A stretch of 64,000 nt of DNA from Papaver somniferum. Taxonomy: Eukaryota > Streptophyta > Magnoliopsida > Ranunculales > Papaveraceae. A program made the translations under genes and the position numbers. Below, piece after piece: positions 1 to 10,670 of the stretch. The stretch spans positions 186,270,813 to 186,334,812 of the forward strand of contig NC_039359.1 in assembly GCF_003573695.1 (NCBI RefSeq). The letters are read 5' to 3'. Under the pieces are notes generated by a model. It saw only the letters and a program-made list of their open reading frames with translations, made no database searches and was not told the origin of the DNA. Within the stretch, counting starts at the first letter, position 1. The number at the start of each line of letters is the position of its first letter.

Positions 1-1109
1 CTCTTCTAAATGATTAACTTACACTTGCAATCTCTCTCTCTCTCCTTCCCTTCCTGATTTTTCCGATCCCCTTCCTCTTGGTGGAGACGGGGTATTTATA
101 AGGTTAGAATGTGGGACCCATCTCTGAAGACCGTTGGAACCTTATCTTCTTGTGTCCTTGCGTCTATCACGCAGAGGTCTGCGTTTGCCCCTTGATCCCG
201 CAGATCCTCGCTCGTTCCACAGGTTGATCGACACGTACACTGCTCAGAGTGTTTAATGTGGGTAGTTGAGGGGTCTGCTCGTGTCAGACAAGTGTCTTCT
301 GCCCCTGTCACGTCCGTGTCAGCTAACTTTCTCTCCACCGTTGATCTTAGTTCTCTTTGGGGATGAGATAAAGTAACTCCTCGGGGTTATTTGGTGTTTC
401 GTAGCGCATCATGTTGATGTGTTGGCCTGCATGCTTTCCGTATCTTTTATATACACACGTGTCTGATAGTGAGATATATGTGTACACAGATATGAAATTC
501 AAATGTTGCAAAAAAAAAAAAAAAAAACTCAAGAAAGGAAAAGGTGATTTACCGTGTTTAGAATTGTATTGAAATCCAAACTCAAGAAAAACGTGTTAGA
601 CTTAAAAAGAAGGAAAAAAAAGGAATGGTATCACGTGCTTCTTGATCACGGTGCTTTAGTCGTACCAAGTTGATGCTTTAGTGGGCACCAAAGGGTCCGT
701 AACAATGAAACAAAATCCGTCTTAAAATGTATAAACACAAGAAATTGAAATGTTTTCTACCGCCCATCGATGCTACTGATCAAGCAATTTCACAAAAAGA
801 AAATGTTGGACATAGAAGTGCTTACAAACACCTTAGAAATTAAACCAGCTTGGATGTAGGAATCCATGTTTCAGTTGTTGCCATTGATCACCATTGGATA
901 ATGAATAAATAATGCTACCAGCCTACCACCATTTTTGGAAGAAAAAAAAAAGTTTACTTTTCCATTTTAAGAATGGAAGCCGCGGGATTGATTTTTTTCT
1001 TTTTGAAGCAGGGATCGATGGATATCCAATTGATTGTGGATTTTTAATTATTATAAGTTACATCTTAAACTTCTTTTCATTTATGTTTGGTTAATATGCT
1101 TGGTAGAGT
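1..1109. other. No gene seen; low-complexity flank
   Basis: I see no supportable gene here. The stretch holds a short CT microsatellite (31-44), a poly-A run (510-527) and AT-rich sequence. The open frames are short, lack recognisable motifs and have no codon-like character. The GC-richer part near 100-340 could be a piece of an LTR or a promoter region, but I cannot show either. Confidence 0.5.
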
Positions 1110-1110
1110 G

Positions 1111-1333
1111 CTTTTCCACGGGGCGGGGCTTCGCACCGGATCGAAAACGCATCGTCGCGGGGTGGGGTGAAGCCCGCGATTCACCAAATCGAAAATACAT
1201 CGTTACAGGGCGGGGCGAAGCCCCCCGATTCACCAAATCCAACACATTTTGCCACACGGCTGGGCGAAGCCCCGCGATTCACCAAATTAAAAGAAAAACA
1301 ATGCCCGGTGCGTAGCACGGGAACAAATCTAGT
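1111..1333 (+). mobile_element. Helitron 3' end (non-autonomous)
   Basis: The end has the standard Helitron 3' signature: a GC-rich hairpin at 1304-1321 (CCCGGTGC / GCACGGG around a GTA loop, one bulged G), a 7-base spacer, then the terminal CTAGT (CTRRT class) at 1329-1333. GC-rich tandem units lie just upstream. No Rep/helicase coding is visible, so this is a non-autonomous or truncated copy. I did not find the 5' TC end, so the true start is unknown. The base after CTAGT is A rather than the usual T. Confidence 0.6.
1160..1290 (+). repeat. 49-bp tandem repeat in Helitron end
   Basis: Three imperfect copies carry the core GCGAAGCCCCGCGATTCACC. The CGATTC landmarks lie at 1177, 1226 and 1275, a period of exactly 49 bp. 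A fourth, more decayed unit precedes them (about 1118-1150). Each unit holds a self-complementary GGGGC..GCCCC arm. Confidence 0.75.
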
Positions 1334-1826
1334 ATCGTCTAATACCGGGAGAAAAAAATGATTAGGCGTTTGGTAAATTCTAATTTGGAAGAATCAAAGT
1401 GGTCTGAACTCTGAAGGTTCTCATGATCCCTCCCACTACGGAGGTAGAGGTTCGAATTATATAATCGGCAGAATCCAATCCACTCCAATTTAAGGAGTTT
1501 TGAAGTAGTCTAGGGACCGCTAGTATAGGGTATATATAAAAAAAAATCTATCTAGGGACCATTCGAAATGTTGTGAGCTAAAAAAAAATAACTAAAGTTT
1601 TGCTTGTTTATGATACGGAAAATGACGAAAATACAAATTTTCATAAAATTCTTGTTATCACTTTTTTTTTAATTATTATTATTGGACAAAGAATATTTTT
1701 CCAAGAAACTAGTTGAAACCTAGCAATAAGCTAAGATATCCAACATAGCACTACATTAGTATTTTTGTTATTATCATCATCATTATTGTTATTTGAAAAA
1801 GTTAGTTTTGTCCAAGTTGCAACAGA
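1334..1826. other. No gene; possible SINE remnant
   Basis: No coding signal. At 1449-1458 the sequence GGTTCGAATT resembles a pol III B box and is preceded by a CCTCCCAC..GGAGGTAG stretch like that in tRNA-derived plant SINEs. I see no convincing A box, so no SINE is called. Confidence 0.35.
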
Positions 1827-2168
1827 GATATTTTTGGTGATCATGTCCTAAATTGTGCTAGTTGCAGGCTTCAAATTTCGCTATGACCTAGTACGTGACA
1901 CTTTAGTAGACACTTGTTTCATAGCAAGGGTCCCTGCGAGAAAAGAAATTGCCTTAGGCCGTTTATCTGATGATGGTTTTGAGGTGGAGCCTGCAGATAC
2001 CTTGTCTACAATTGGATCGATATCCAACACTTGCTTCGATGTTTCACCTTTCATAGGAGGAGGCATCTGTATTTTCACACCGGGTCACGCTATTTCTAAT
2101 GCAATAACTCATAAATGCAATAAATGTTTGGACTAATGGACCACTCACAGTACGACCTTGGTATCTAA

Positions 2169-2643
2169 CAGGGGATTAGTCCACGACTGAGTTGGGGGAG
2201 TATGTATTTTGAATTTTGGGGATTTTGAGGGTGCGTAAGAGAGTATAGGGAGTTTGAGAGAGTTCGGTGTTTTGAGCGTAGGGAGTTTGAGAGACTCTCC
2301 AAAAATCTCTACTCTTTTGAGAGATTTGGAGTGAGGAAAAATACACTATAAACTCCCTAGAACTCCCCAAAACTCCAAAAAAAAAAAATCCAACTCCCTA
2401 GAACTCCCCAAAACTCCAAAAAAAAAAATCCAACTCCCTAGCATTCTAATTTTTAACACTAACAGGGAGTTTAAGAGTTTCATTCAAACTCCCGCACGAC
2501 TAAAGGGGTTTTCTAGGGAATTTGGGAGACTCTTCTAAACTCTCACACGACTAACGGGGATTTTGAGAGACTCCTTCGAACTCCCGCACGACTAACGGGA
2601 AAAAACCCAACTACATCCAACTCCCTCGAGGACTAACACCCTG
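2169..2643. mobile_element. Tourist/Harbinger-type MITE
   Basis: A 475-bp element with imperfect terminal inverted repeats: CAGGGGATTAGTCCACGA at the left end and TCGAGGACTAACACCCTG at the right. It is flanked by TAA on both sides (2166-2168 and 2644-2646), the 3-bp target duplication typical of PIF/Harbinger MITEs. The inside carries many repeats of GACTAACGGG and AACTCCC type and no coding. It interrupts the plus-strand RLE fragment, so it is younger than that copy. Class is inferred from the TSD and ends only. Confidence 0.7.
2351..2441 (+). repeat. 41-bp tandem duplication inside MITE
   Basis: The unit AACTCCCTAGAACTCCCC plus an A-run and ATCC occurs at 2351 and 2392 and begins again at 2432. 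The copies differ mainly in A-run length, so this is a recent local duplication. Confidence 0.75.
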
Positions 2644-2898
2644 TAAGTCTTCTCAATCCTCGGTTAGCTTAGTGTATACATGGTAACCTTTCTGAAGGGA
2701 ACTATATAATATGATTTTTGATTCAGAAAGGCCTTGGAGCTCAGCTTGTCGCTAGGCTCCCAACCAACTTCTTGGAATACCCTATTCATCATATTTATTA
2801 TATATAAAATAATTAAAGGAAAAAAATATATTATCATTAATGTTGTTATGAAAAGGGGCCACGAAGGCTTTTATTAAAAAGAAGAAATATACGGAAAT

Positions 2899-4022
2899 TT
2901 ACAATGATTTGGCAGGGAGACGCGGGACAAGTTGCGCCCCAATGCCTTTTTGAATAATGATGCCTAACTTGAGGAAAAGAAAACTGCCTAAGTTATTATT
3001 GACATCATGACTTGCCATGCAATTATTCAATCTTTTCAAAAAGATTGTAATATCTTCACTCAATTCCCCAGTGTCGTAAAGGCTAGAACGCCAAAACCAT
3101 ATCCATGAGTCGAACACATGTCAGCATATTTGTTGGGTTTGCGTGTGATAACAGTAGAGATTGCGTGACCCGGTGCGAAGGCACGTTTTCCTCCTTTGGA
3201 AAATGGTGAAACACCAGTGACGTCGAAACATATGTCCTTTCCATTTTCCCAGTTATATATCATGAGGTATGCCGGTTTGAGAGGGGTGCTCCTGTCAGAT
3301 ATAAGACCTATTGACGCTTCTTTTCTTACAGCTACTCCTGCTTTATAGTACAACTCAACAAACAAGTCTCTTACCATATCATGGCGATACTTTAAACCTA
3401 CCTCACTAGCACAATGGATGGCATGGTCACCAAACCGATCCATAACACGTTTACAACATGAACAAGTGCTATCCTCTGCAAATAAAGGTATACCCAAGCG
3501 ATACTGAAGTACCGACCTGAATTGATGCGGCCCTAAGGACTGATTAAGCCCTTGGATATGGATTGCATTTAGATAATCTTGTGCATGAGGTTTCTTATTG
3601 CACTGCCATAAGATAGAGTCACGCTCGGACATAAAAAAAGTAGATGGTATATCCTTCATGATAGCATCATAATAACGAGTTGTCAGTAAATGCATGGGTT
3701 GTGGGGTGATTTCGTTAATGTTGAAAGATGAAGGAGATAAACCACATATGCGTATATAATGATCCAACGTTGTTTGAAAGTGAGGGCTAAGGCCAGGCGT
3801 ACTTTTTAGTATTTGGTTCTGCAGATGTTGTGTTTGGAAGCAAGAAGCTATATAGACATACTGGGTGGTGTAGTGCATAGTGTAAACGCCTAAGCCATCG
3901 GCTCTGATTGGGAGAGTGGCGATGCGTTGTTGAAGTTTGCCGAACCCTGCTCCATCACTCGTGATCAAATACTGCAGGAACTGAATAAGATGCTCGTCGA
4001 ACTGCTGTTGTGCTGCCTGCAT
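2899..4022 (-). pseudogene. C-terminal CCHC and endonuclease-like region
   Basis: Continues in the same frame after the TAA at 4023-4025. A linker leads to CSCCKR..FGDHAIHC, a CX2C-X9-H-X3-C pattern near 3430-3480. It is followed by RHDMVRD, VRKEAS and PAYLMI..CFDVTG, matching the R2-type RLE signature (R/K..P-x-D, 12-14 residues, D). The first Asp is Tyr here, so the nuclease is probably dead; the other copy keeps PAD. A frameshift near 3065 joins to the last 60 or so residues ending GAQLVPRLPAKSL at 2899. Confidence 0.65.
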
Positions 4023-4025
4023 GCA

Positions 4026-5598
4026 TTAGGGTCTAGTCGTACGCATTGAGAAGTACAACTTTGAAACTCCAGCGCAGTTTCGAAGAAGCAGGAGTTCTTC
4101 CTGGGGGTCTCGGAGATTTTTAACATGATCCATCAGATGCATTATTTTGTCCACACGATATTGGATAATACTGCTACAGAAATCGTCACTTAGGCTTACC
4201 GGACCACCAAGCAAACTGACTCCAGTCTCCGGCCTGCCTAATTCCGATGGGAAGAAATCTTTACATCTTGGGTCAGGGTGTGGCCAAAAGATTTTTGTCT
4301 TCTGTATGTTCAACTGCAGGCCTCTTGCAGGACCTTCCTCACGTAAGATTTGGAGAGATTTCACAACTTCAGTCGTCTCCCCAACCAGTGTGCCATCATT
4401 TAAATACCACACGTTAAGATCCTGTTGACATTGCACAGCGATTTTGCATATCAATGGGGTGAAGAGCTAGGCAAAACAGTAAAGGGACAAGTGGGTCTCC
4501 TTGTTGAACCCCCTGTGCTGAAGATAGAGTGTGTGCATTGTAATACAACTTGGCATGCCGCGCGTAACATAATTCCACCCATTTAGAAATGCTATGACAT
4601 TTCTCACGTACCTCGTTTATCAAAACAGACCGACTAACTATGTTGAAAGCGTTAGTAAAATCGATAAGCAACATAGTCATATCAGTGTGGGTACCTTTCA
4701 ACTCTAGCAGCCTATTCACCGAGTGTAAAATGCCTTCTCCTCTGCATGGTGTGCCGACTCCAAACTGGTGGTTGCCGAGATAACTAGTCATGTCTTTAAT
4801 CACTGCAGATGTTGCCAGTTTAGAACATAATCGACGCCATATCATACCTACTGCGATCGGACGAATACCCCCACCAGGTTTAAGTAGAGTTGTTAACGGT
4901 GCGCTGGCGATGTACTCTTCGAGAGCTAGTGGGCATTGGCCATCCATCCACAGGTTAGCTACTCTAGTGATAGAAGACAATAACTCATCTGCCACAGCAG
5001 CAGCAGCGCCACTCGTTGCATCTAGCAAGTGCTGAGCACGCGGACCATCTCGCCCACATGATGTTCCTTTCGGAAAGCTTTTCAAAGCTCTTACCACAGC
5101 CTGGACATCTACAATTACAACAACAACATTTGGGTTACCATCTGGGATGACAGGAGGCCGTGAATAAGGGTGTTTCTGCTGCAGTTCGGAGAGGGTCTCT
5201 GGGGTTGCAGGTGCAACACCACCAGATGACAAGATGCGTATGGCAGCTGTGTAATGTCCTTCACTCAATTTCTTTTGGCAAGCCTCTACATTGGTCTTGG
5301 CTTTCTTGGTTCGTTGTGGTCTCTTATTGGTTTGATGTTGATTCTGACGAGCCAATGCCAACAGATGTTGAACAATATTGGCATACCCATTAGATTGTCC
5401 CCATTCTACCAGGGATTTGTTGATGGAAGCGATCTGCATCTTTTTCCGCGTACAAGATCTTGCTTCACTGGCGTTGTTAGGGATGTACAGATTAAGGGTA
5501 CACACAGGTAGCATCAATAGTTGAAGCCATAGGAATAATTCAGTGGGTTTTGCTATCACCTTGTCAAGTGCATATTTCAATGCTCTGGAGAAATTCAA
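4026..5598 (-). pseudogene. Reverse transcriptase domain (non-LTR type)
   Basis: The 394-codon open frame has, in order, a KGTSCGRDG..QHLLD region, IRPIAVGMIWRRL (motif 2 region), LLIDFTNAFN (motif A, catalytic Asp kept) and GVQQGDPL (motif B). A frameshift near 4440 moves to the 142-codon frame with WYLNDGT (motif C) and LQLNIQKTK (motif D). Motif C is normally Y-x-D-D; here the first Asp is Asn, which should abolish polymerase activity. An in-frame TAA at 4023-4025 then separates this from the C-terminal part. The frame is open upstream of 5598 (about 5630), so 5598 is not a real start. Confidence 0.8.
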
Positions 5599-5662
5599 CC
5601 TACACGGCGGAGGAATGCTGGTTGTTGTCGTAATCTGTTTCTGATAAAATAGTCGAGAAGTT

Positions 5663-6166
5663 CTAACGAAAGTCCGAGTGTATCATCAGGAATGTCATGT
5701 AGTTGGACACTGATACGTATTCTGATTCTGCCTGTGGTTTATTGATGTCGTGTATTAGAAAGTCTGCAAACCTACCATTGAATAGTCCTAATAGTATGTT
5801 GCCACTGTGAGGACGACCTGGGCGCTTCCATGATTGCACTTTCATACAATCACCGCAGAGCCACATCTCCAAGAGAGTTAGAAGGCGTTCCCAGGCCTGA
5901 TAAACACTTAAGTGAGTACCAATCCTTTATTTACATACCATTAAGCTATCCTGAGAAAGCCAATGATGATCCTTGATATGCCGAAGAATGGAAGTTTATG
6001 CATAACCTCGTCCGTTGTATCCATCCTGACAATCATCAAAATGCTTGAAAGGGCAGTGAGCCATTGTATCATCCATAGGAACTTGACTATGAATCCTTTC
6101 TTTGTCGGATTCATCATCATCTGATGGAAGAGCCTGTGAAGACAATGATCGCCTAGTTCTTGGCAT
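5663..6166 (-). pseudogene. N-terminal zinc-finger-like part of RLE element
   Basis: From the ATG at 6164-6166 the frame gives MPRTRRSLSSQ, an acidic stretch (SDDDESDKE), then a C2H2-like pattern (CPF..C, later LRHIKDHH) interrupted by a stop. After a second stop it continues into a segment with WLCGDCMK, ending at the stop at 5663. All pieces are in one frame, so the breaks are nonsense codons. In R2-like elements this region binds DNA or RNA. The zinc-finger reading is my inference from spacing of Cys and His. Confidence 0.5.
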
Positions 6167-6339
6167 TGCAGAATTAATAGAACTGCAATAACCGTTTTTC
6201 GAGAGTTAGGGCAAAAGTGAAGAAATCGGCACTAAACTATCTTAAACGATCGGTAAAAAAGAGGGGAATCCAGTGATGCACAGTGTGAAAAAATCTGAAA
6301 GTGTTAGGCTGATGAAAATTACGTTATAATAATAGAATA

Positions 6340-7333
6340 TACAATGGGGGGAGTGTAGGAGAGTACAGAGAATTTGTAAGAGTCTTAGAGTTTCAGGTAT
6401 ATGGAATTTGAGTGAGTATGGGGAAATTGGGGGAGTTTATTTCAAAGAGTTTGAGAAATCTATGGAGTTTGCTTAGGGGATTTCAAATCAAGGATTATTA
6501 GGCATTTTTATCAAAGAGGGGTCGTGATAGTTGAATAAAATCCCTTTTTCCTCACAAAAACAACCGCGACCCTTCGATATGCAGAAAATGAATAGAGCAC
6601 TCCCACTCAACAAAATAATGGTTGTTAAATGGAATATGAAAGATCATAAATAAATGGAGCTATGGTTAAAAAAATAAATTAATAATCTGTAATTAGTGGT
6701 TTTGAATCTCATCAAATCTTGCAAGCTAATAATACCATTATTTCAGGCATTTCAATAACGCAGAAGTTGTCTTAAAATAAGTAATCAACATGGAGGTGTC
6801 AAGATGTTATGGTAAGGATCTATTAGTGATGAAAGAACTAACAAACAAGTATACTTCTTACTGGGTTAATTACTTTTTATTAGTGAAGATACGTACACGG
6901 TTAATCCAAATAGAAGTAGAGTGATCCATCATGTACAAAGATTAGTATGAAAAAAGAAGGGCAAAAACGAAAAATCATAGCCGGGATGATCACGTCTTTC
7001 TACCTTCAAATGTTTTTTCCTGACCAAACTATCTCTTGAATCTCTATTTTGGGAGATTTCAATTGAACTAAAATACACATTAAACTCCCTAGAATTCCCT
7101 AGATTAGTGAACTCCCTAGAAAAATAGAGTTTTCCCACTAACAGGGATTTCAAGGCAGTTTTTCCAAATTTCCGACGACTAACAGGGTTTCCTAAGGACT
7201 CTAAAAACTCCTCCAAACTCTCTCACGACTAACAAAGTTTTTTTCTCTTCTAAGCTCCCTTACTACTAACAGGTGATTTGAAAACTCCCTTAAACATTAA
7301 AATCCCTTGAAATCATTCATGACTAACCCCCCG
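6340..7333. mobile_element. Relative of the MITE, with central insert
   Basis: The left part (about 6343-6480, GGGGGGAGTGTAGGAGAG and following TTTGAG repeats) matches the left inside of the MITE at 2169. The right part (about 7040-7333, AAACTCCCTAG and GACTAACAGGG repeats, ending GACTAACCCCCCG then TTA) matches its right half. About 550 bp of unrelated AT-rich sequence lies between. The left terminal repeat is not recognisable, so no target duplication can be shown. Confidence 0.45.
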
Positions 7334-8267
7334 TTACAAAAATCTAGATGGATCTACAACTTCTGTTTTTTCAAGTAGCTTTTATAAGTTGGAGGTACAA
7401 CTTCTGTTTTTTCAAGTAGCTTTTATAGGTTGGAGGTGCTTTTGGAGAAAAATACTTTAATATTTTTTTACAACACACAATTTTTTGTAAAATTTTGTTA
7501 CAAATGCTTTTCATAGTAAAAAATCAATCATAAATGGGGCTTATATAATCAGGGATGTACAATTAGTTTTATGACTAACAGATAGTTATAGTTGATAGTG
7601 GCAGCAAAAATATAAAATCTTTGAATTTATTTATGGTCATGTATCAGTAATATACAATATGTGTATTTAGTTCTGACTCTACAAAGAAAATTAAGGATAC
7701 ATACTCTAATAGTGGCTATGGGCACTATTTGCTAGTTCTGTAGCTTCTCTACAAATATATGCATATGCAAATATATATTTGAGCTCTACCTGACTAAACT
7801 TTTCACATTTTATGTATATATATAATACTGAGACTCAACCTATCTTTTGTATTGAATTTTCTCTAAATACTGGAATTTGAGAAGGCTACTGGTGCTTGTT
7901 GCAAGTCTTCTCGGACTCCCTGTCTATGCAGAATATGTATTCAGAACAGGCTCTTATGCTATTCTTTTCCTTACCTTTGTTTTGGAATGATTATTAAGCT
8001 CATAAGTTGATTGGCCACTAGTACGGAGAAACTCGAATCTATCCAAATGCAATAGCTCTGCAGAAGAATTCCTTGGCATTTGTTGTTACCATCAATGGCT
8101 CTATGCAAACAAAATTTGCACAATTGTACATATTCCTTCAAATATGTACTGAGGCATAAGAAAAGTACCAATAACCTTAGAACGACCATGACATGGGCAT
8201 CATTGCCTCTATAGCGTTGGCAATGCTGGAGCCTTCCTTCGCTGGTGTATATTGCGCCACCACCAGT
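7334..8267. other. No gene seen
   Basis: AT-rich sequence without a supportable gene. The 102-codon minus-strand frame near 7971-8279 has no recognisable domain and runs into the LTR at 8268. A 41-bp tandem duplication is present at 7355-7436. Confidence 0.5.
7355..7436 (+). repeat. 41-bp direct tandem duplication
   Basis: Two nearly identical 41-bp units, each starting TACAACTTCTGTTTTTTC and ending GTTGGAGG, begin at 7355 and 7396. They differ at one position (ATAAG versus ATAGG). Confidence 0.85.
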
Positions 8268-9331
8268 TGATAGACACATTTTTGTGACCGAATTGTCCTT
8301 AATTTTCAGTATTGTTGGTACTCGATTTTCTACTTATTATGGTGTTTTATGTGTTTCTAGGTATTTTTGGAAAATAAAAATTTTTGGAAAATTCGGCTCG
8401 AAAAGTTGGTATAGGCACCCGGAAGACACATATTATTTGGACTCTCAATTTTGGATAAGGGGCACCTAACTGATAAGGGGCACCCCAGGTAGCCAGCTGC
8501 TAATCGCACCTTATCACTGGTTAAGGGGACTCCATCTTCTTCCTTGATTTGAAAAGAAAAATTGGCGGGAAATTTGGTGTCAACGGTAAAGGATTTATTA
8601 TCTTTAAGATAAGAATATCTTCTTGCCTTATAAACATGAAGTTTTGAAGAAAAATGAAGTTATCTTGTATTAAACAAGAAAGATATCCTTAGAAGATTTT
8701 ATCTTGGATTTTATTCTGCGAATTAAAGAAGATATGGGTTTAGTAAAGAAATATATAGAATAAAGAGAAGAAAAAAATTCTGAAGATATTTTTAATTAAA
8801 AAGAAGAAGATTTTGGAGTTATGGAAGAATATATTTGAGTAATGTGTATTTGTGTGTATAAATAGAGAACTAGAGAGAACATTTGGAGTTTAATTTTCAA
8901 TTCTATTTTCTACTGTTTCTGATTATTATTATTTTAGAAAAATGATTGTACGGTTTATTGTGAGAACTCCAATGGTGATTAATAAAATAAATTTATTTAA
9001 TCATATTATCGTCTCTAATATTATCATGAGGAGCTAGACCCCATTTCTGGGACGACGGAGGAAATCAAATCTCATGAATTCGGTAATTATATTAATTTTA
9101 TTATGACTATTTGCACTGTTATTTAATTGATTTATGATTTTCGTTGAATTGTTGTCATTTCAATTGATGGGTTATGCTTTCGTAAATGTTTTGATATCCC
9201 ATGCTTTAGATTTACATCCATTATTTTCGAAATCTAGTTTAGGTAATGAATTAGAGTTAATGAATTTTTATGAGCTATTACTGTTTAGAATTGATATTTG
9301 AACCGCATAAAATTGTTGTTTGGTGAAATCC
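8268..9331 (+). repeat. E0 left LTR
   Basis: Begins TGATAGACAC and shares sequence with 10671-11702 up to GGTGAAATCC. A TATAAATA box lies at 8857-8864. Unlike E1 and E2, the shared sequence stops before a CATCA end, so the LTR is probably truncated. Confidence 0.65.
8857..8864 (+). promoter_or_regulatory. TATA box of E0 left LTR
   Basis: TATAAATA in the LTR middle, with the same context (TGTGTGTATAAATAGAGAAC) in the right LTR at 11241-11248. It is placed as the pol II promoter of the element. Confidence 0.55.
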
Positions 9332-10670
9332 GCATAAAATTGATATTTGAACCTGAACTTGAACCACAGCTAGATGTAGTTGTCTTAAACAGGAAACTAG
9401 ACAAGGTTGTGCTTTATTTGTTAATTTTCTTGGCATGTTGCAGATTCCTTTTACCTGTGATAGCTCTATTTGGTTTTGGTGATTCGTAGTTATTCCGGCT
9501 ATTACTTTATGATTCTATGAGGTGATTAATTCCTTCCGATGTCTGGCTGAAGACTTTAAACTTAGCACTTCTTGGGAGGTAACCCAATCTCATGCAACAG
9601 GGTAATATCTTTCCTTAACTCTTTTGCTTCGAGTGGTAACAGTTTCTCCTTGTTCATGCTTTTAATTTTATCTTTAGAACATTGAGGAAAATGTTAGATT
9701 TAAGTTTGGGGGTATGGGAGAAACTTTTTAGTTTCAATAAATAAACTCCAAAGCCTAGAAATTTATGCTTATTAAGGTTGGCACTAACCAATCTAAGTGG
9801 ATGGGAACATCTTGGTTGTAGGAGTTGAGGAACCAATCTGATTAGATGGAAACATCTAAAGAGTCTATTAATAAAAGCACAGAGCTCAGGTGTTAGAATT
9901 AGAAGAAAAAAAAACATGGTAGTTTCGCCATATCTCGTTGAATCCTAATCCTTCTATTTTTATATTTTTTTAAGTGACTTGGTGGGGCACACGATTCAAG
10001 TTGTTACCTTTGCTAGGATGAATTAGGGTGATTGAGATACCAACAACAAAAAAAAATTGAGACGAGACCATCAGACCAACCAGAATAAATTCAATAAAGT
10101 CGAACACTGGTGCCCTTGTATATGCAAGTTGTGTTGACCTAGAGTTAGGTTTATCGATCACTGGTTCCCTTGTATTTTCCAGTTGTGTTGATATTAGTCA
10201 GTCCGGTATCTCAGTCCATTAGGATAGGTTCATCTTGGCAGAGGCCTTCAGACAGATATGGGAAACACCGTTCACTTTAAACCATTTATTTTTCTCTTTA
10301 TCCATCTTCTTAATATTTCAATGTGATTGGATGACTCCGGTTATGATGTTTATAAACTATCTGCGTAGAGCTCTGTCACTTATATATGAATTATAGTATG
10401 CTGAGTGCAAACTCGTGTACAACAATTCGAATTTCGCATCAGGGTACTTCCTCCTATAGTCAATGTCTGTATGCCAACCAAGGAGATTCTTTAGTGCCTT
10501 CCAAGGTTCTGCGTAGATAGCTAGGGTCTGGAGTAATGGTTTTGTGGGTACACCTCTGGTAAACCCTCACGAGACTATATCTCGGTCGCTAGGGCCACCT
10601 AGCGAGTTAGGATTTTATTTTCTAGATTAGATTTGCTCGAGGACTAGCAAATAATAAGTTTGGGGGTATT
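9332..10670 (+). other. E0 internal 3' noncoding region
   Basis: No open frame of note. From about 9670 it aligns with the 3' noncoding part of E1 (29560-30629). It ends in the purine-rich tract AAGTTTGGGGGTATT (10656-10670) directly before the right LTR, the expected polypurine primer position. Confidence 0.6.

Larger units (their letters stand above)
1827..2775 (+). pseudogene. 3' fragment of RLE-type non-LTR retrotransposon
   Basis: This matches the C-terminal part of the minus-strand element at 2899-6166. It starts with a FGDH..C stretch (1827-1862), changes frame near 1865, then continues through LVRD, ARKE, the PAD and CFDV endonuclease-like residues and FTPGHAIS to about 2136. Homology stops where the MITE 2169-2643 sits and resumes after it: 2647 onward reads VFSILG-stop-LS, then QKGLGAQLVARLP near 2725-2765, matching the AFTTLGELS and QKGIGAQLVPRLP stretches of the other copy. 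Here the catalytic-type PAD is kept (Asp present), with 13 residues before the second Asp, while the longer copy has PAY. It is a dead fragment with a frameshift, stops and the insertion. Confidence 0.75.
2899..6166 (-). mobile_element. RLE-type (R2-like) non-LTR retrotransposon, degenerate
   Basis: One long degenerate coding region can be followed on the minus strand from an ATG at 6166 to a stop at 2899, about 1,080 codons. The order is: acidic N-terminus with a C2H2-like finger; central reverse transcriptase; C-terminal CCHC knuckle and a restriction-like endonuclease signature. There are no LTRs, no APE endonuclease and no RNase H that I can see. This order is known from R2-type early-branching LINEs. 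In-frame stops and frameshifts show it is dead. A second, partial copy lies tail-to-tail at 1827-2775. Clade assignment needs a phylogeny; plant proteins annotated simply as 'reverse transcriptase domain' share its motifs. Confidence 0.7.

Noticed and set aside
912..1361. Three overlapping plus-strand frames near 912-1361 as a gene
   Set aside because: They read across AT-rich sequence and the Helitron tandem repeats; no domain or splice structure.
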